This document shows positions 8,282 through 16,616 of a stretch of DNA of 64,000 bases, piece by piece. The notes under the pieces are model-generated. The model saw only the letters and a list, made by a program, of their open reading frames with translations, was not told where the DNA came from and did no database searches. Position 1 is the stretch's first letter. Each line of letters starts with the position of its first letter. Source of the stretch: Paenibacillus sp. J2TS4 (GTDB taxonomy: Bacteria; Bacillota; Bacilli; Paenibacillales; NBRC-103111); the NCBI RefSeq assembly GCF_018403245.1, contig NZ_BOSH01000001.1, forward strand, positions 744,001-808,000. Reading direction: 5' to 3'. Made by a program: the position numbers and the translations under genes.

Positions 8282-10789
8282 ATGGGAAATATGGCCCGAT
8301 ACAAACCTCTTCAACATCATAATCTTACGATCAACCGTTGGCTGGTAAGCCAGACGATAGAAAGCAGAGTCCGTTTTGATCCGGTGACGATGGATGGAAG
8401 CATCAACACGTGGCTGTTGGAGGGTTTCGCTATCCATGAAAATCCATGCCGCCAGCAATTTGTAACGGAGCGTCGGGCTCATTCGCCGGAGCTGCCTCAC
8501 GGCTTGGAAGAGGCGCTTCCCGGAAATACTCTTGCGGAAGCGGGAGCTTTGGGAACATGGAATCTTTATTTTCCGTGGGGAAATCCCCGGGTGGAAAGAT
8601 CGAACTTCTGGATGGTGCCGACTCATCTTTTAACTTACGCTGTTACGCAAATCGACTGTCCCCGTGCTCATCTATCGAAGCTTAAGCTCATCACGTGCGG
8701 ATCTATCACTCTATGGATCAATGGGGAGAAAACCGCCGACTTTACTCCATTTACGAGAAATAAAGAAGCGGAAACAGAGATTGAGGTCGAGTGGAAAGCC
8801 GGTATCAATACCGTCGTTGTCTGCTTTGAAGACTTGGCCGAAAGAGATACCCAGTATTATTTTCGCGTGGATTATGAAGGGACGGAGCCGCTGGACATTC
8901 TCCTTCCTATTGGAGAGGTGAAGGAGGAGGAGGCTCATTCGCTTGAGAAGGCATTGGCCGAAGCTTATTTTACCAAGGATACGGTAACGAATGGACCTGT
9001 CGTCCTTAACATCAGCAATCCGCTGGATGAGAAGATTGACTTCCGCATGCAATTTGGCAGCGATATTTTTGGCTCCTTGCAAAGCGCTGATGCGGTTCTT
9101 CAGGCGGGTGCGGCTGAGTTAAAGCTGGGTCAAGCGGAGCAATTCGGAATGGGCTATAAATACATTCAGCTGTCCGCCTGCAAGGGCTCCTTGTCCATGA
9201 TGAGACGATTGGGCGTACAGATCTATCCTCAATCCGCTTTGGAGTTCGCGGTGGATGGAGATATAGCTGCCCGCAAGGAAGCAGCCCTCAAGACGATCGC
9301 CAAATATGGCGAGCCTAACCTGCACACGGCTTTGGCCCTGCTGAAAACAGGAGGCTCTACAGCGGAAGCGGAAGCGATCCTGCGAGAAGAAATGGAGGCC
9401 ATTAACGCGCGGGCGGATTGCAGCGACTTTTTTCTCGTCTCGTTGTTCCGGGTTTGGCAGGATTATCGCAGCAGCGGACTGTTTACGGAGTCGTTCTGGA
9501 ATGAAGTGAAGGCATGTATCCTCAATTTCCGTTATTGGATGGACGAGCCGGGTGACGATGTCATGTGGTTCTTTAGCGAAAATCACGCTTTGCTCTTCCA
9601 TACTTGTGAGCTGCTGGCAGGGCAATTGTTCCCGGAGGGGCATTTCACCAACAGTAACGAAACGGGCGCCCAGCATAAAGCGAAGGCGGAAGCTCGATTG
9701 AAGGAATGGTTTGAGCGCTTTTTGACAGAAGGACTCGCGGAATGGAACTCGAGCGCTTATTTTCCAATCGATGCCATAGGCTTCATTCAATTGTATGATA
9801 TGGCGGAATCTGCGGAAATTCGCAAGCAAGCCAAAGAAGCGCTGGACCTGCTTTATTATTACATGGCAGTCAATTCCCATCTCGGTGTGCTGGCCTCCAC
9901 TTACGGCAGAAGCTACGAGAAGGAATTGAAAGGCCATTATATCGAAGGCACCTCCTCTATGAGCTGGATAGGTTATGGAGTTGGATATTTGAATAATTAC
10001 ACGATCAGTAATGTGGCATTGTGCCTGTCTGACTACGTTCCGCCAGAAGAGTATAAAGCTTATTTGCTTCCGAAGGACAAGGAACGGTTTGTTTTCCGGT
10101 TCGACCAAGGTCTGGGAGGCTATGCCAAGCTGTACAACTATAAAACGAAGAGGTACAGCCTGTCCTCCATAGCGGATTTTAAAATCGGGCAACGAGGCTA
10201 TCAAGAGCATGTGATGCATCTGACCTTTGGCCCCGAGGCTAATCTGTGGGTGAACCATCCTGGAGAATTGGCCGTGCACGGTTCAGGCCGTCCGAGCTAT
10301 TGGGCGGGTAACGGGTATTTGCCCAAGGTTGGCCAGTATAAAGGGCTGGGCGTCCTTCTGTATCGGATTGATCCGGCGCATGACGTCCATTATACCCATG
10401 CTTATTTTCCGACGGAAATTTTCGACGAGTACGCAGTTCATAATGGTTGGTATTTTGCTAGAATCGGAGACAGCTATGCGGCGGTCTATGCGGTTAAAGG
10501 ATTACGTCTTCAGGATCAAGGTCCGGATCGTGGCAAGGAGCTGCTGTCTTCCGGCTTGACCAATGGTTGGGTGCTTAGAGTTTCTGACGGAGAGGAGAGC
10601 GGAAGCTTCGAGCAGTTCATGGAGCGCATATCTGGCATGGAGGTCAGCTTGGAAGGCAGTGAACAATTGGCGTTAACCGATCCTGATTATGGTTCTGTAG
10701 AGCTGCATTGGAATAAGCCGCTTGTCGTTAACGGGGAAGAACAGCCTGTCGGCGGATTTGGCATTCGCGGCAAGCTTGAATACGTATAG
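8282..10789 (+). CDS. Large uncharacterised protein, probably polysaccharide-active
   Basis: I do not recognise a named family for this 835-residue protein. It has no signal peptide and so is probably cytoplasmic. About residues 95-210 look like a jelly-roll sugar-binding domain such as precedes catalytic domains in beta-galactosidase-type enzymes (ITLWINGEKTADF, then a WKAGINTVVVCFEDLAERDTQYYFRVDY-like strand pattern that I see in two pieces). About residues 340-620 are helical and rich in Trp, His and Glu (WMDEPGDDVMWFFSENHALLFHTCE; HLGVLASTYGRSYEKE; YIEGTSSMSWIGYGVGYLNN), like the (alpha/alpha) toroids of lyases and uronyl hydrolases. The C-terminal 200 residues look beta-rich. It lies between importer and GH105 genes, implying a role in breaking down the imported oligosaccharide. 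Confidence 0.75.
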   Translation: MGNMARYKPLQHHNLTINRWLVSQTIESRVRFDPVTMDGSINTWLLEGFAIHENPCRQQFVTERRAHSPELPHGLEEALPGNTLAEAGALGTWNLYFPWGNPRVERSNFWMVPTHLLTYAVTQIDCPRAHLSKLKLITCGSITLWINGEKTADFTPFTRNKEAETEIEVEWKAGINTVVVCFEDLAERDTQYYFRVDYEGTEPLDILLPIGEVKEEEAHSLEKALAEAYFTKDTVTNGPVVLNISNPLDEKIDFRMQFGSDIFGSLQSADAVLQAGAAELKLGQAEQFGMGYKYIQLSACKGSLSMMRRLGVQIYPQSALEFAVDGDIAARKEAALKTIAKYGEPNLHTALALLKTGGSTAEAEAILREEMEAINARADCSDFFLVSLFRVWQDYRSSGLFTESFWNEVKACILNFRYWMDEPGDDVMWFFSENHALLFHTCELLAGQLFPEGHFTNSNETGAQHKAKAEARLKEWFERFLTEGLAEWNSSAYFPIDAIGFIQLYDMAESAEIRKQAKEALDLLYYYMAVNSHLGVLASTYGRSYEKELKGHYIEGTSSMSWIGYGVGYLNNYTISNVALCLSDYVPPEEYKAYLLPKDKERFVFRFDQGLGGYAKLYNYKTKRYSLSSIADFKIGQRGYQEHVMHLTFGPEANLWVNHPGELAVHGSGRPSYWAGNGYLPKVGQYKGLGVLLYRIDPAHDVHYTHAYFPTEIFDEYAVHNGWYFARIGDSYAAVYAVKGLRLQDQGPDRGKELLSSGLTNGWVLRVSDGEESGSFEQFMERISGMEVSLEGSEQLALTDPDYGSVELHWNKPLVVNGEEQPVGGFGIRGKLEYV

Positions 10790-10812
10790 TCGGTCAGCGG
10801 GGAGGAATAGCG

Positions 10813-11883
10813 ATGACTGTAAATAGAGAACAAGTTCTGGAGGCTATCGGCAAAGTATCGGAAGCGATGAAAACGATGAAGAACGACAGCCTTGAGGAGA
10901 AATATCCGATTGGTCTGATTGATATTCATTTATGGGAATGGCCCCAAGGAGTCGGGCTGTATGGAATGTATCAGTATTACGAGGAAACGAAAGACGAGAA
11001 GACTCTGGAATTCCTAAAGAACTGGTATCGGGCCCGGCTTAAGGAAGGCCTCCCGGAGAAGAACGTAAATACCTGTTCTCCATTAATTACGCTAATTTCT
11101 TTGTGCGAATTGACCGGAGATCAAGCTTTAGAGGCTGTCTGCGACGAATGGAGCCGTTGGATTATGGAAGAACTGATTCGTACCGGAGACGGAGCCTTCC
11201 AGCATATGATCACCGGCGATCCGAATGATGGACAGATTCTTATCGATACGTTGTTTATGACGGTGCTGTTCTTGGCCAAAGCCGGGATTTACTTCGGACG
11301 TCCGGAATATGTCGAGGAAGCCAAACGACAATTCCTCATTCATATTAAATATTTATATGACAAGCAAACCGGACTTTTCTATCATGGCTGGGATTTCAAC
11401 GAAAAGCACAACTATGGGGCAGTTCGTTGGGGCAGAGGCAACGGCTGGTATACTTGCGGAGTAGTTGATTTCATCGACATGATCGGCCTGGAAGGCGGAA
11501 TTAAGCACTATTTGCTCGATACGATGCGTGCTCAGGTGACCGCTTTGGCCGAGCTCCAGCATGAATCCGGATTATGGCACACGGTACTCGACGACCCGGA
11601 TTCCTATTTGGAATCCTCTTGCGCCGCGGCCTTTGGCTATGGAATATTGAAAGGCGTCCGCAAAGGTTATTTGGACCGTTCCTATTTATCTAACGGGGTA
11701 AGGGCTTTGCAAGCCGTTATGGATCAAATCAATGACGATGGAGTGGTCATGCAGGTGTCGTATGGGACACCGGTTGGCAACGATGCGCAATTTTACAAGG
11801 ACATCCCCATCAGTCCGATGACTTATGGACAAGCGCTGACGCTGTTGATTTTGATGGAGGGCTTGAAGCTGGAAGCTTCTTGA
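10813..11883 (+). CDS. GH105/GH88-type unsaturated uronyl hydrolase (YteR/YesR-like)
   Basis: This 356-residue protein has the six-hairpin (alpha/alpha) fold pattern of unsaturated rhamnogalacturonyl hydrolases, which hydrate the double bond left by a polysaccharide lyase and release the unsaturated uronic acid. Family marks are YPIGLIDIHLWEWPQGVGLYGMYQYY near residue 37, DGQILIDTLFMTVLFLAKAG carrying a conserved Asp, YHGWDFNEKHNYGAVRWGRGNGWYTCG and AELQHESGLWHTVLDDPDSYLESSCAAAF. There is no signal peptide, so it acts on imported oligosaccharides in the cytoplasm. A good ribosome site (GGGGAGGA) precedes the ATG, 23 bases after the previous stop. Substrate could be pectic or another lyase-cleaved uronate polymer. 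Confidence 0.9.
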   Translation: MTVNREQVLEAIGKVSEAMKTMKNDSLEEKYPIGLIDIHLWEWPQGVGLYGMYQYYEETKDEKTLEFLKNWYRARLKEGLPEKNVNTCSPLITLISLCELTGDQALEAVCDEWSRWIMEELIRTGDGAFQHMITGDPNDGQILIDTLFMTVLFLAKAGIYFGRPEYVEEAKRQFLIHIKYLYDKQTGLFYHGWDFNEKHNYGAVRWGRGNGWYTCGVVDFIDMIGLEGGIKHYLLDTMRAQVTALAELQHESGLWHTVLDDPDSYLESSCAAAFGYGILKGVRKGYLDRSYLSNGVRALQAVMDQINDDGVVMQVSYGTPVGNDAQFYKDIPISPMTYGQALTLLILMEGLKLEAS

Positions 11884-11956
11884 TATCGATGCGAGCTTCG
11901 CCCGTCAAGGATAAACTTTTTTAATATGATAACGATACGGAAGGGGTTAATGCCGC

Positions 11957-12784
11957 GTGATTACACTGACTGGCTTCGCCGATGAAATATCGGCAGAATT
12001 CAAAGAACAACTGGATTGCCTGGAATCGGAAGGGATTCGATACCTGGAATTTCGCGGGGTATGGAATAAAAACGTATTGGATCTAACGGACGAAGAAATA
12101 GCGCAGGTTAAGGAAATGCTGGAGGAGAGGGGGATTAAAATATCAGCGATCGGCTCTCCTATCGGAAAAATCAAAATTACCGACCCGTTCGAGCCCCATG
12201 TCGAGAAATTCCATCGGGCGCTTCAGCTGGCGAAATATTTCGATACCCGCTATATTCGTATTTTCTCTTTCTTTATGCCTGAAAATGAAAAGCCTGAAGT
12301 TTACCGCGATGAAGTCATGCGGAGAATGAAGGAATTGGTCCGGCTGGCTGAGGAAGCGGATATCATTCTGCTTCATGAGAACGAAAAAGAAATATATGGC
12401 GATAACACCGAAAGATGCCTGGATATACTGACGACTTGCCGATCCAGTCATTTGCGGGCCGCTTTTGACCCGGCCAACTTCGTCCAATGCGGAGTGAAGC
12501 CGTTCGACGATGCTTATTTCCCGCTCAAACCCCATATCGAGTATGTCCATATCAAGGATGCACTATTTGCGGATGGATCGGTAACAGTGGCCGGGCAAGG
12601 AGATGGTCAGGTGCCACAGGTGCTGGCAGACCTGCAAGCATCCAATTACGCGGGCTTCATGTCTTTGGAGCCCCATTTGCAGGCGGCAGGCACTTTCCAG
12701 GGCTTCAGCGGACCGGCTTTGTTCAAGGAAGCGACCAGCGGCTTGAAGAAGCTGCTTTCTGATTTGAATTGGGAATGGAACTAA
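11957..12784 (+). CDS. Sugar phosphate isomerase/epimerase (TIM barrel, AP endonuclease-like)
   Basis: A 275-residue single-domain TIM barrel of the xylose isomerase-like family. Visible metal and barrel motifs are LHENEKEIYGDNTERCLDIL, RAAFDPANFVQCG and HIEYVHIKDALF; the GQGDGQVP loop and FMSLEPHL are also typical. The start is GTG at 11957 behind AAGGGG. These enzymes isomerise or epimerise free sugars or keto-acids, here presumably a product of the GH105 step. It is the last gene of the operon, followed by a terminator. The exact substrate cannot be assigned. Confidence 0.87.
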   Translation: MITLTGFADEISAEFKEQLDCLESEGIRYLEFRGVWNKNVLDLTDEEIAQVKEMLEERGIKISAIGSPIGKIKITDPFEPHVEKFHRALQLAKYFDTRYIRIFSFFMPENEKPEVYRDEVMRRMKELVRLAEEADIILLHENEKEIYGDNTERCLDILTTCRSSHLRAAFDPANFVQCGVKPFDDAYFPLKPHIEYVHIKDALFADGSVTVAGQGDGQVPQVLADLQASNYAGFMSLEPHLQAAGTFQGFSGPALFKEATSGLKKLLSDLNWEWN

Positions 12785-12848
12785 CTCAGCAATAGAATAC
12801 GGAAAAATGGGGTGTTAACGTTTGCATCCCTAAATATCAATATTAAAG

Positions 12849-12875
12849 CGGCCTCCTTTATGGGGGCCGTTTGCC
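12849..12875 (+). terminator. Terminator between convergent operons
   Basis: CGGCCTCC at 12849-12856 pairs with GGGGGCCG at 12862-12869 around a five-base loop with one G-T pair. A short T run follows on the plus strand. It lies between the stop of the sugar isomerase and the stop of the minus-strand transpeptidase gene and may serve both. Confidence 0.75.
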
Positions 12876-12885
12876 ATAATGATTA

Positions 12886-13596
12886 TTATTCCACCAGTCC
12901 CATAGATAAATAATCGTGCTGGTTCACAACTCCGTCCACAGGAAGGTTATGAGCTTTCTCATAAGCCTTAAGCGCCTGTTCCATCGATGCCCGGAATTTG
13001 CCATCGCATGGCCCCTTATAATATCCTGCGCTTCTAAGCCAGCTCTGAATGAGCTGCACATCGGCACCGCTGTCCCCTCTGGCCAAATCCCGTGGATTGC
13101 GATTAGGTTCGCCTAACGCATGACTCACGATGGAGACGGAGGTTCCCACCTTAACCCATTCGAATAATTCCTCCACCTGGTGGTTTCTCATTCGGATACA
13201 GCCGTGGCTGGCATCTTGTCCTATGGAGGATGGACGATTCGTTCCGTGAATGCCATATATCCCCCAAGGCACATTCAAGCCGATCCAACGGGTTCCGAAG
13301 CCGGAGCCCCAATTCGTATATTTGTTAATGACCTTCCATTCTCCAGCCGGAGTCGGCGTTTGCGGTTTCCCTAGGGCGATTTTATATTTCTTGAATAATT
13401 TCCCATCGACCAGCACTTTTAATTCATTGCGAAGAGGAAGAATTTGGATCGAGACCTCTCCTTCCGGGATTGGATTCGAAGGGGGCTGACCGACCGCTTC
13501 TCCTTGAACAAAATCCGATTCACTAATCTCTTGGATAGCAGTCATAGCTGGATAACAGAAAGTGACAAAGACAAGCAGGAAAAGGATCGATCTCAT
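12886..13596 (-). CDS. L,D-transpeptidase (YkuD) with peptidoglycan-binding domain
   Basis: The 236-residue product starts with a signal peptide (MRSILFLLVFVTFCYPAMTA). A YkuD domain follows at about residues 45-165 with the catalytic pattern HGTNRPSSIGQDASHGCIRM, where Cys forms the acyl-enzyme. The C-terminal 60 residues form a peptidoglycan-binding_1 domain (SGADVQLIQSWLRSAGYYKG... VDGVVNQHDYLSMG). It would make 3-3 cross-links in, or attach groups to, cell-wall peptides outside the membrane. The preferred ATG at 13596 has a strong AAGGAGGTG site; the frame itself extends further upstream. It sits 22 bases after the deacetylase gene, forming a two-gene operon. Confidence 0.92.
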   Translation of the reverse strand: MRSILFLLVFVTFCYPAMTAIQEISESDFVQGEAVGQPPSNPIPEGEVSIQILPLRNELKVLVDGKLFKKYKIALGKPQTPTPAGEWKVINKYTNWGSGFGTRWIGLNVPWGIYGIHGTNRPSSIGQDASHGCIRMRNHQVEELFEWVKVGTSVSIVSHALGEPNRNPRDLARGDSGADVQLIQSWLRSAGYYKGPCDGKFRASMEQALKAYEKAHNLPVDGVVNQHDYLSMGLVE

Positions 13597-13618
13597 GGTG
13601 CACCTCCTTGGAAAGCAA

Positions 13619-14404
13619 TCAATTATGAACAGACTCAAGCTTGTTAAAGTTGAGCAGTTCAGAAACCGTAACGAATCGGAAACCTCGTTGCTTAAGCTCC
13701 GGTAATATTTGCTTCAAAGCTTCTACCGTTTGTGGATTTCTCTCCACATGGTCGTGAAAGAGGACGATATCGCCATTGCGGGCGTTGTCCAGTACTTTGC
13801 GAACAATTTTGTTGACGCCGGGAGAGCTCCAATCCTTAGTGTCCTGGTGCCAGGACCAGAGGACAGTCAAATAACCCGCATCTCTGGAAGCTTTTACGAC
13901 GTTATCATTGTAAAATCCACCGGGTGGCCTAAACAGATGCGGCTTTTGGCCCGTGATCGATGTAATTAATTGTTGGTTTTTTACAATTTCCTGACGAATT
14001 TGATCGATCGGAGTACTCTTTTTAAAATAACGATGACTGTAGGTGTGATTAGCCAGTTCATGTCCCTCCGCCACTTCCCTTCGTGCGAGATCTGGAAACT
14101 TCTCCATGCGCCTGCCCACAACAAAAAAAGTCGCCCGGGCATCATATTGTTTCAATAAATCCAAAATTTGCGCCGTTTGTACCGGATTCGGGCCATCATC
14201 GAAAGTAAGGGCAATGACTTTTTCTTCCGTTTTGACCTCCCACACAATTTCCCCGCGGGCTTCATAATAATCTCTGCCTTTATCCGACAGAACGGAATTA
14301 TGATTACCGTCCTGCGCTTCGGCAGACGCCGTCATGATTGAGCCCCAAGATACAGAAGCGGCCAGCAGGGTCATAAGAAAGGTTTTTAAGTAAATAGATC
14401 GCAT
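13619..14404 (-). CDS. Secreted polysaccharide deacetylase (NodB homology)
   Basis: A 261-residue secreted protein: signal peptide MRSIYLKTFLMTLLAASVSW followed by a NodB domain at about residues 60-245. The metal and catalytic motifs are ALTFDDGPNP (catalytic Asp and metal Asp), ELANHTYSHRYF (metal His pair), LFRPPGGFYN and DIVLFHDHVE. Members remove N-acetyl groups from peptidoglycan or related glycans. It is the first gene of the minus-strand pair with the L,D-transpeptidase. Peptidoglycan is the likely substrate given that neighbour, but chitin or another glycan is possible. Confidence 0.92.
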   Translation of the reverse strand: MRSIYLKTFLMTLLAASVSWGSIMTASAEAQDGNHNSVLSDKGRDYYEARGEIVWEVKTEEKVIALTFDDGPNPVQTAQILDLLKQYDARATFFVVGRRMEKFPDLARREVAEGHELANHTYSHRYFKKSTPIDQIRQEIVKNQQLITSITGQKPHLFRPPGGFYNDNVVKASRDAGYLTVLWSWHQDTKDWSSPGVNKIVRKVLDNARNGDIVLFHDHVERNPQTVEALKQILPELKQRGFRFVTVSELLNFNKLESVHN

Positions 14405-14610
14405 AGCTTCCTCCGAGTATTCATGTCATAGTCTGTACACAGGTTGTCCCGCCTGTCCCGCCTCCATCCTTGGAAAAAGACGGATGTACACCATAGTGTT
14501 CCCAACTTGCGCCCCGATAATTTACCTAAGAAAGGATCATATTATAATCAGATCATTTAAGGGCATGTGGCAGCAGTCTACAGGGAAATGCCCGAACCTC
14601 AGGGGATGAA

Positions 14611-15795
14611 ATGGCTATGCAAACTAAAGTATGGGTAGGATTGTGGGTTCTTATGAGCCTATTATGTGCGGGGTGGGCTGAACCGTCTGCCGCAAATGGG
14701 AAATCATCACCGGATACAGTCATTCTTACTGTCAAAAGTTCTCCATCTGCGGACTGGGAATCGAAGCTGGAACTTTCCTTTAAAGGGTTGAAAAGTGCCA
14801 TTCGAGGGGCCACAAGGCTTGATGCTCTACAGCTTCCAGTGACTGACCGCTACTTAACGATAACAAGCGGCAGGCGGGACGAGGTGTTCCGAGTTGGGCA
14901 GGATGGTCGGGTGTACGACGCCGAAACAGGCCAGCAGCTGCAATTATCCGACAAATGGACGGCCAAATTGAAACGTTATGCAGATGGATTGGCTGAGCAG
15001 CATTATGGGCAGCTTGTGGAATGGGCAGAAGCCCGAAATTCCGTCAAGCTCAAAAACATAGTGACGGTAATGGATTTGGAAACCGGGCTTCAGTTCCGAG
15101 CTCAGCGCAGGGCGGGAAGGCATCATGCCGATGTTCAGCCTGTAACCAGGGAAGATACGAAAATCATGAAGCGAATCTACAACAATCAATGGAGCTGGAA
15201 GAGGCGGGCGATTCTCGTCCGGCAGGAGGACAAGCTCTTTGCCGCATCTATGCATGGAATGCCCCATGGGGGAGACGGAATACCCGATAACGGGTTCTCC
15301 GGACATTTTTGCATTCATTTTCTCAATAGTGTGACTCATGGCAGTAAAGCCAAAGACCCGGAACACCAGTTGATGGTTCATAAGGCTTCCGGCCGTTTGA
15401 ATGAATATGTGCGGGGGCTTGATCCAATTGAATTGGTGGACAGCTTTATCGCGGCGGTTCACCTTCAGCAGCATTACATGCTTGGTCTGTTCGTGGATAA
15501 TACGCAATCCTCCTTTTTCCATAAGCTTCAGGAGGAAGTACGGACAGTTCATTCTCTTCGCCAAATCTCTAAATCGAAGCCAGGGGAGACAAAGAAGGAA
15601 GAAGCATTATGGGCAATCGAGCTTCCGGTCGAAGTCCAATTGGAAAGAGAAGGAAGGAAAGCTATTAGGAAGAAGCTCGTTTTTGGACTGCATAAGGATG
15701 CAGCAGGAAGCTGGGTCATAACGGAGATTCAAGGGTTAGGCGAATCGCCAAAGGGGAGCAAGAAAAAATCAATACTAAAGAATAAAGGAGACTGA
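14611..15795 (+). CDS. Secreted protein with L,D-transpeptidase-like GHFCIHF motif
   Basis: This 394-residue protein begins with a signal peptide (MAMQTKVWVGLWVLMSLLCA). About residues 30-125 contain a PepSY-like small domain. About residues 150-260 are a conserved-looking block: VTVMDLETGLQFRAQRRAGRHH, MKRIYNNQWSWKRRAILV, ASMHGMPHGGDGI and SGHFCIHFLNSVTHGS. The spacing of His residues before a Cys-x-His resembles the SHGCxR signature of YkuD L,D-transpeptidases, although the family differs. A C-terminal domain of about 130 residues follows. It is paired five bases ahead of a deacetylase-like gene. An envelope function is inferred; the precise enzyme activity is not known to me. Confidence 0.7.
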   Translation: MAMQTKVWVGLWVLMSLLCAGWAEPSAANGKSSPDTVILTVKSSPSADWESKLELSFKGLKSAIRGATRLDALQLPVTDRYLTITSGRRDEVFRVGQDGRVYDAETGQQLQLSDKWTAKLKRYADGLAEQHYGQLVEWAEARNSVKLKNIVTVMDLETGLQFRAQRRAGRHHADVQPVTREDTKIMKRIYNNQWSWKRRAILVRQEDKLFAASMHGMPHGGDGIPDNGFSGHFCIHFLNSVTHGSKAKDPEHQLMVHKASGRLNEYVRGLDPIELVDSFIAAVHLQQHYMLGLFVDNTQSSFFHKLQEEVRTVHSLRQISKSKPGETKKEEALWAIELPVEVQLEREGRKAIRKKLVFGLHKDAAGSWVITEIQGLGESPKGSKKKSILKNKGD

Positions 15796-15800
15796 TTATC

Positions 15801-16616
15801 ATGAAGCGACCATGGGGATTATCTCTCATTGCCCTGCTGCTTGGACTCTTCGTAAATCCTATATGGTCTTCCGCGGCATCGAATGATCCAGGATTGACGG
15901 GGAAGAGGTCGGCAGCCGTAGTGATAGATGACTTTGGCAATAATATGAAAGGTACCGACGACATGTTCCATCTTCCCTTCAAAATAACTGCCGCAATCAT
16001 GCCATTCCTGCCATCTACCAAGCTGGATGCGGAAAAGGCTCATCAAGCGGGCCACGATGTTATTGTGCATCTCCCGATGGAGCCTATTTCCGGACCCAAA
16101 AGCTGGCTAGGTCCCGGGGCCATTACGACGGATCTGACGGATGAGGAGATTCGGCGCAGAGTTCATGCGGCCATTGATGAAGTGCCGCATGCGATCGGGC
16201 TAAACAACCATATGGGCTCCAAAGCGACATCCGACCGCAGAGTAATGAAGGCAGTCCTTGAAGTATGCAAGGAGCGGGGGCTTTTTTTTCTCGACAGCCA
16301 TACTAATTACCGCAGTATAATCTCCAAAGTAGCGCAGGAGGTCGGGGTTCCTTGCCTGGAAAATCACTTGTTCCTGGATGATGTCCATACGAGAAAGCAT
16401 ATGACGAAGCAATTGGCATTCATGAGACAGCATCTGAGCGACCATACTCCGTGCATAGCGATCGGTCACGTAGGAACCGGCGGTAAATTGATGGCCGAAG
16501 TGCTGGGGGAAATCATTCCCAAGATGGACAAGAACATTCGCTTCGTCGGGGTGTCCGATCTGTTCGCCGAAATGTTTCCTATTGTGCCTGGCCTGACATC
16601 CGGGCGGGACCATTAG
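15801..16616 (+). CDS. Divergent polysaccharide deacetylase (YibQ/DUF610 family)
   Basis: The 271-residue protein has a signal peptide (RPWGLSLIALLLGLFVNPIW) and the divergent polysaccharide deacetylase fold: AAVVIDDFGNN (first Asp pair), HDVIVHLPMEP, GLNNHMGSKATSD, LFFLDSHTN and AIGHVGTGG. It is predicted to act outside the membrane on a wall glycan, but enzymatic activity of this family is poorly established. The start follows AAAGGAG, five bases after the previous stop. Its TAG overlaps the stop codon of the convergent LacI gene. Confidence 0.9.
   Translation: MKRPWGLSLIALLLGLFVNPIWSSAASNDPGLTGKRSAAVVIDDFGNNMKGTDDMFHLPFKITAAIMPFLPSTKLDAEKAHQAGHDVIVHLPMEPISGPKSWLGPGAITTDLTDEEIRRRVHAAIDEVPHAIGLNNHMGSKATSDRRVMKAVLEVCKERGLFFLDSHTNYRSIISKVAQEVGVPCLENHLFLDDVHTRKHMTKQLAFMRQHLSDHTPCIAIGHVGTGGKLMAEVLGEIIPKMDKNIRFVGVSDLFAEMFPIVPGLTSGRDH

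Noticed and set aside
9119..10279. 386-codon antisense frame opposite the 835-residue protein gene
   Set aside because: It has no ribosome site or recognisable domain. The plus-strand gene has consistent domain-like sequence and operon spacing, so the antisense frame is a by-product of codon usage.
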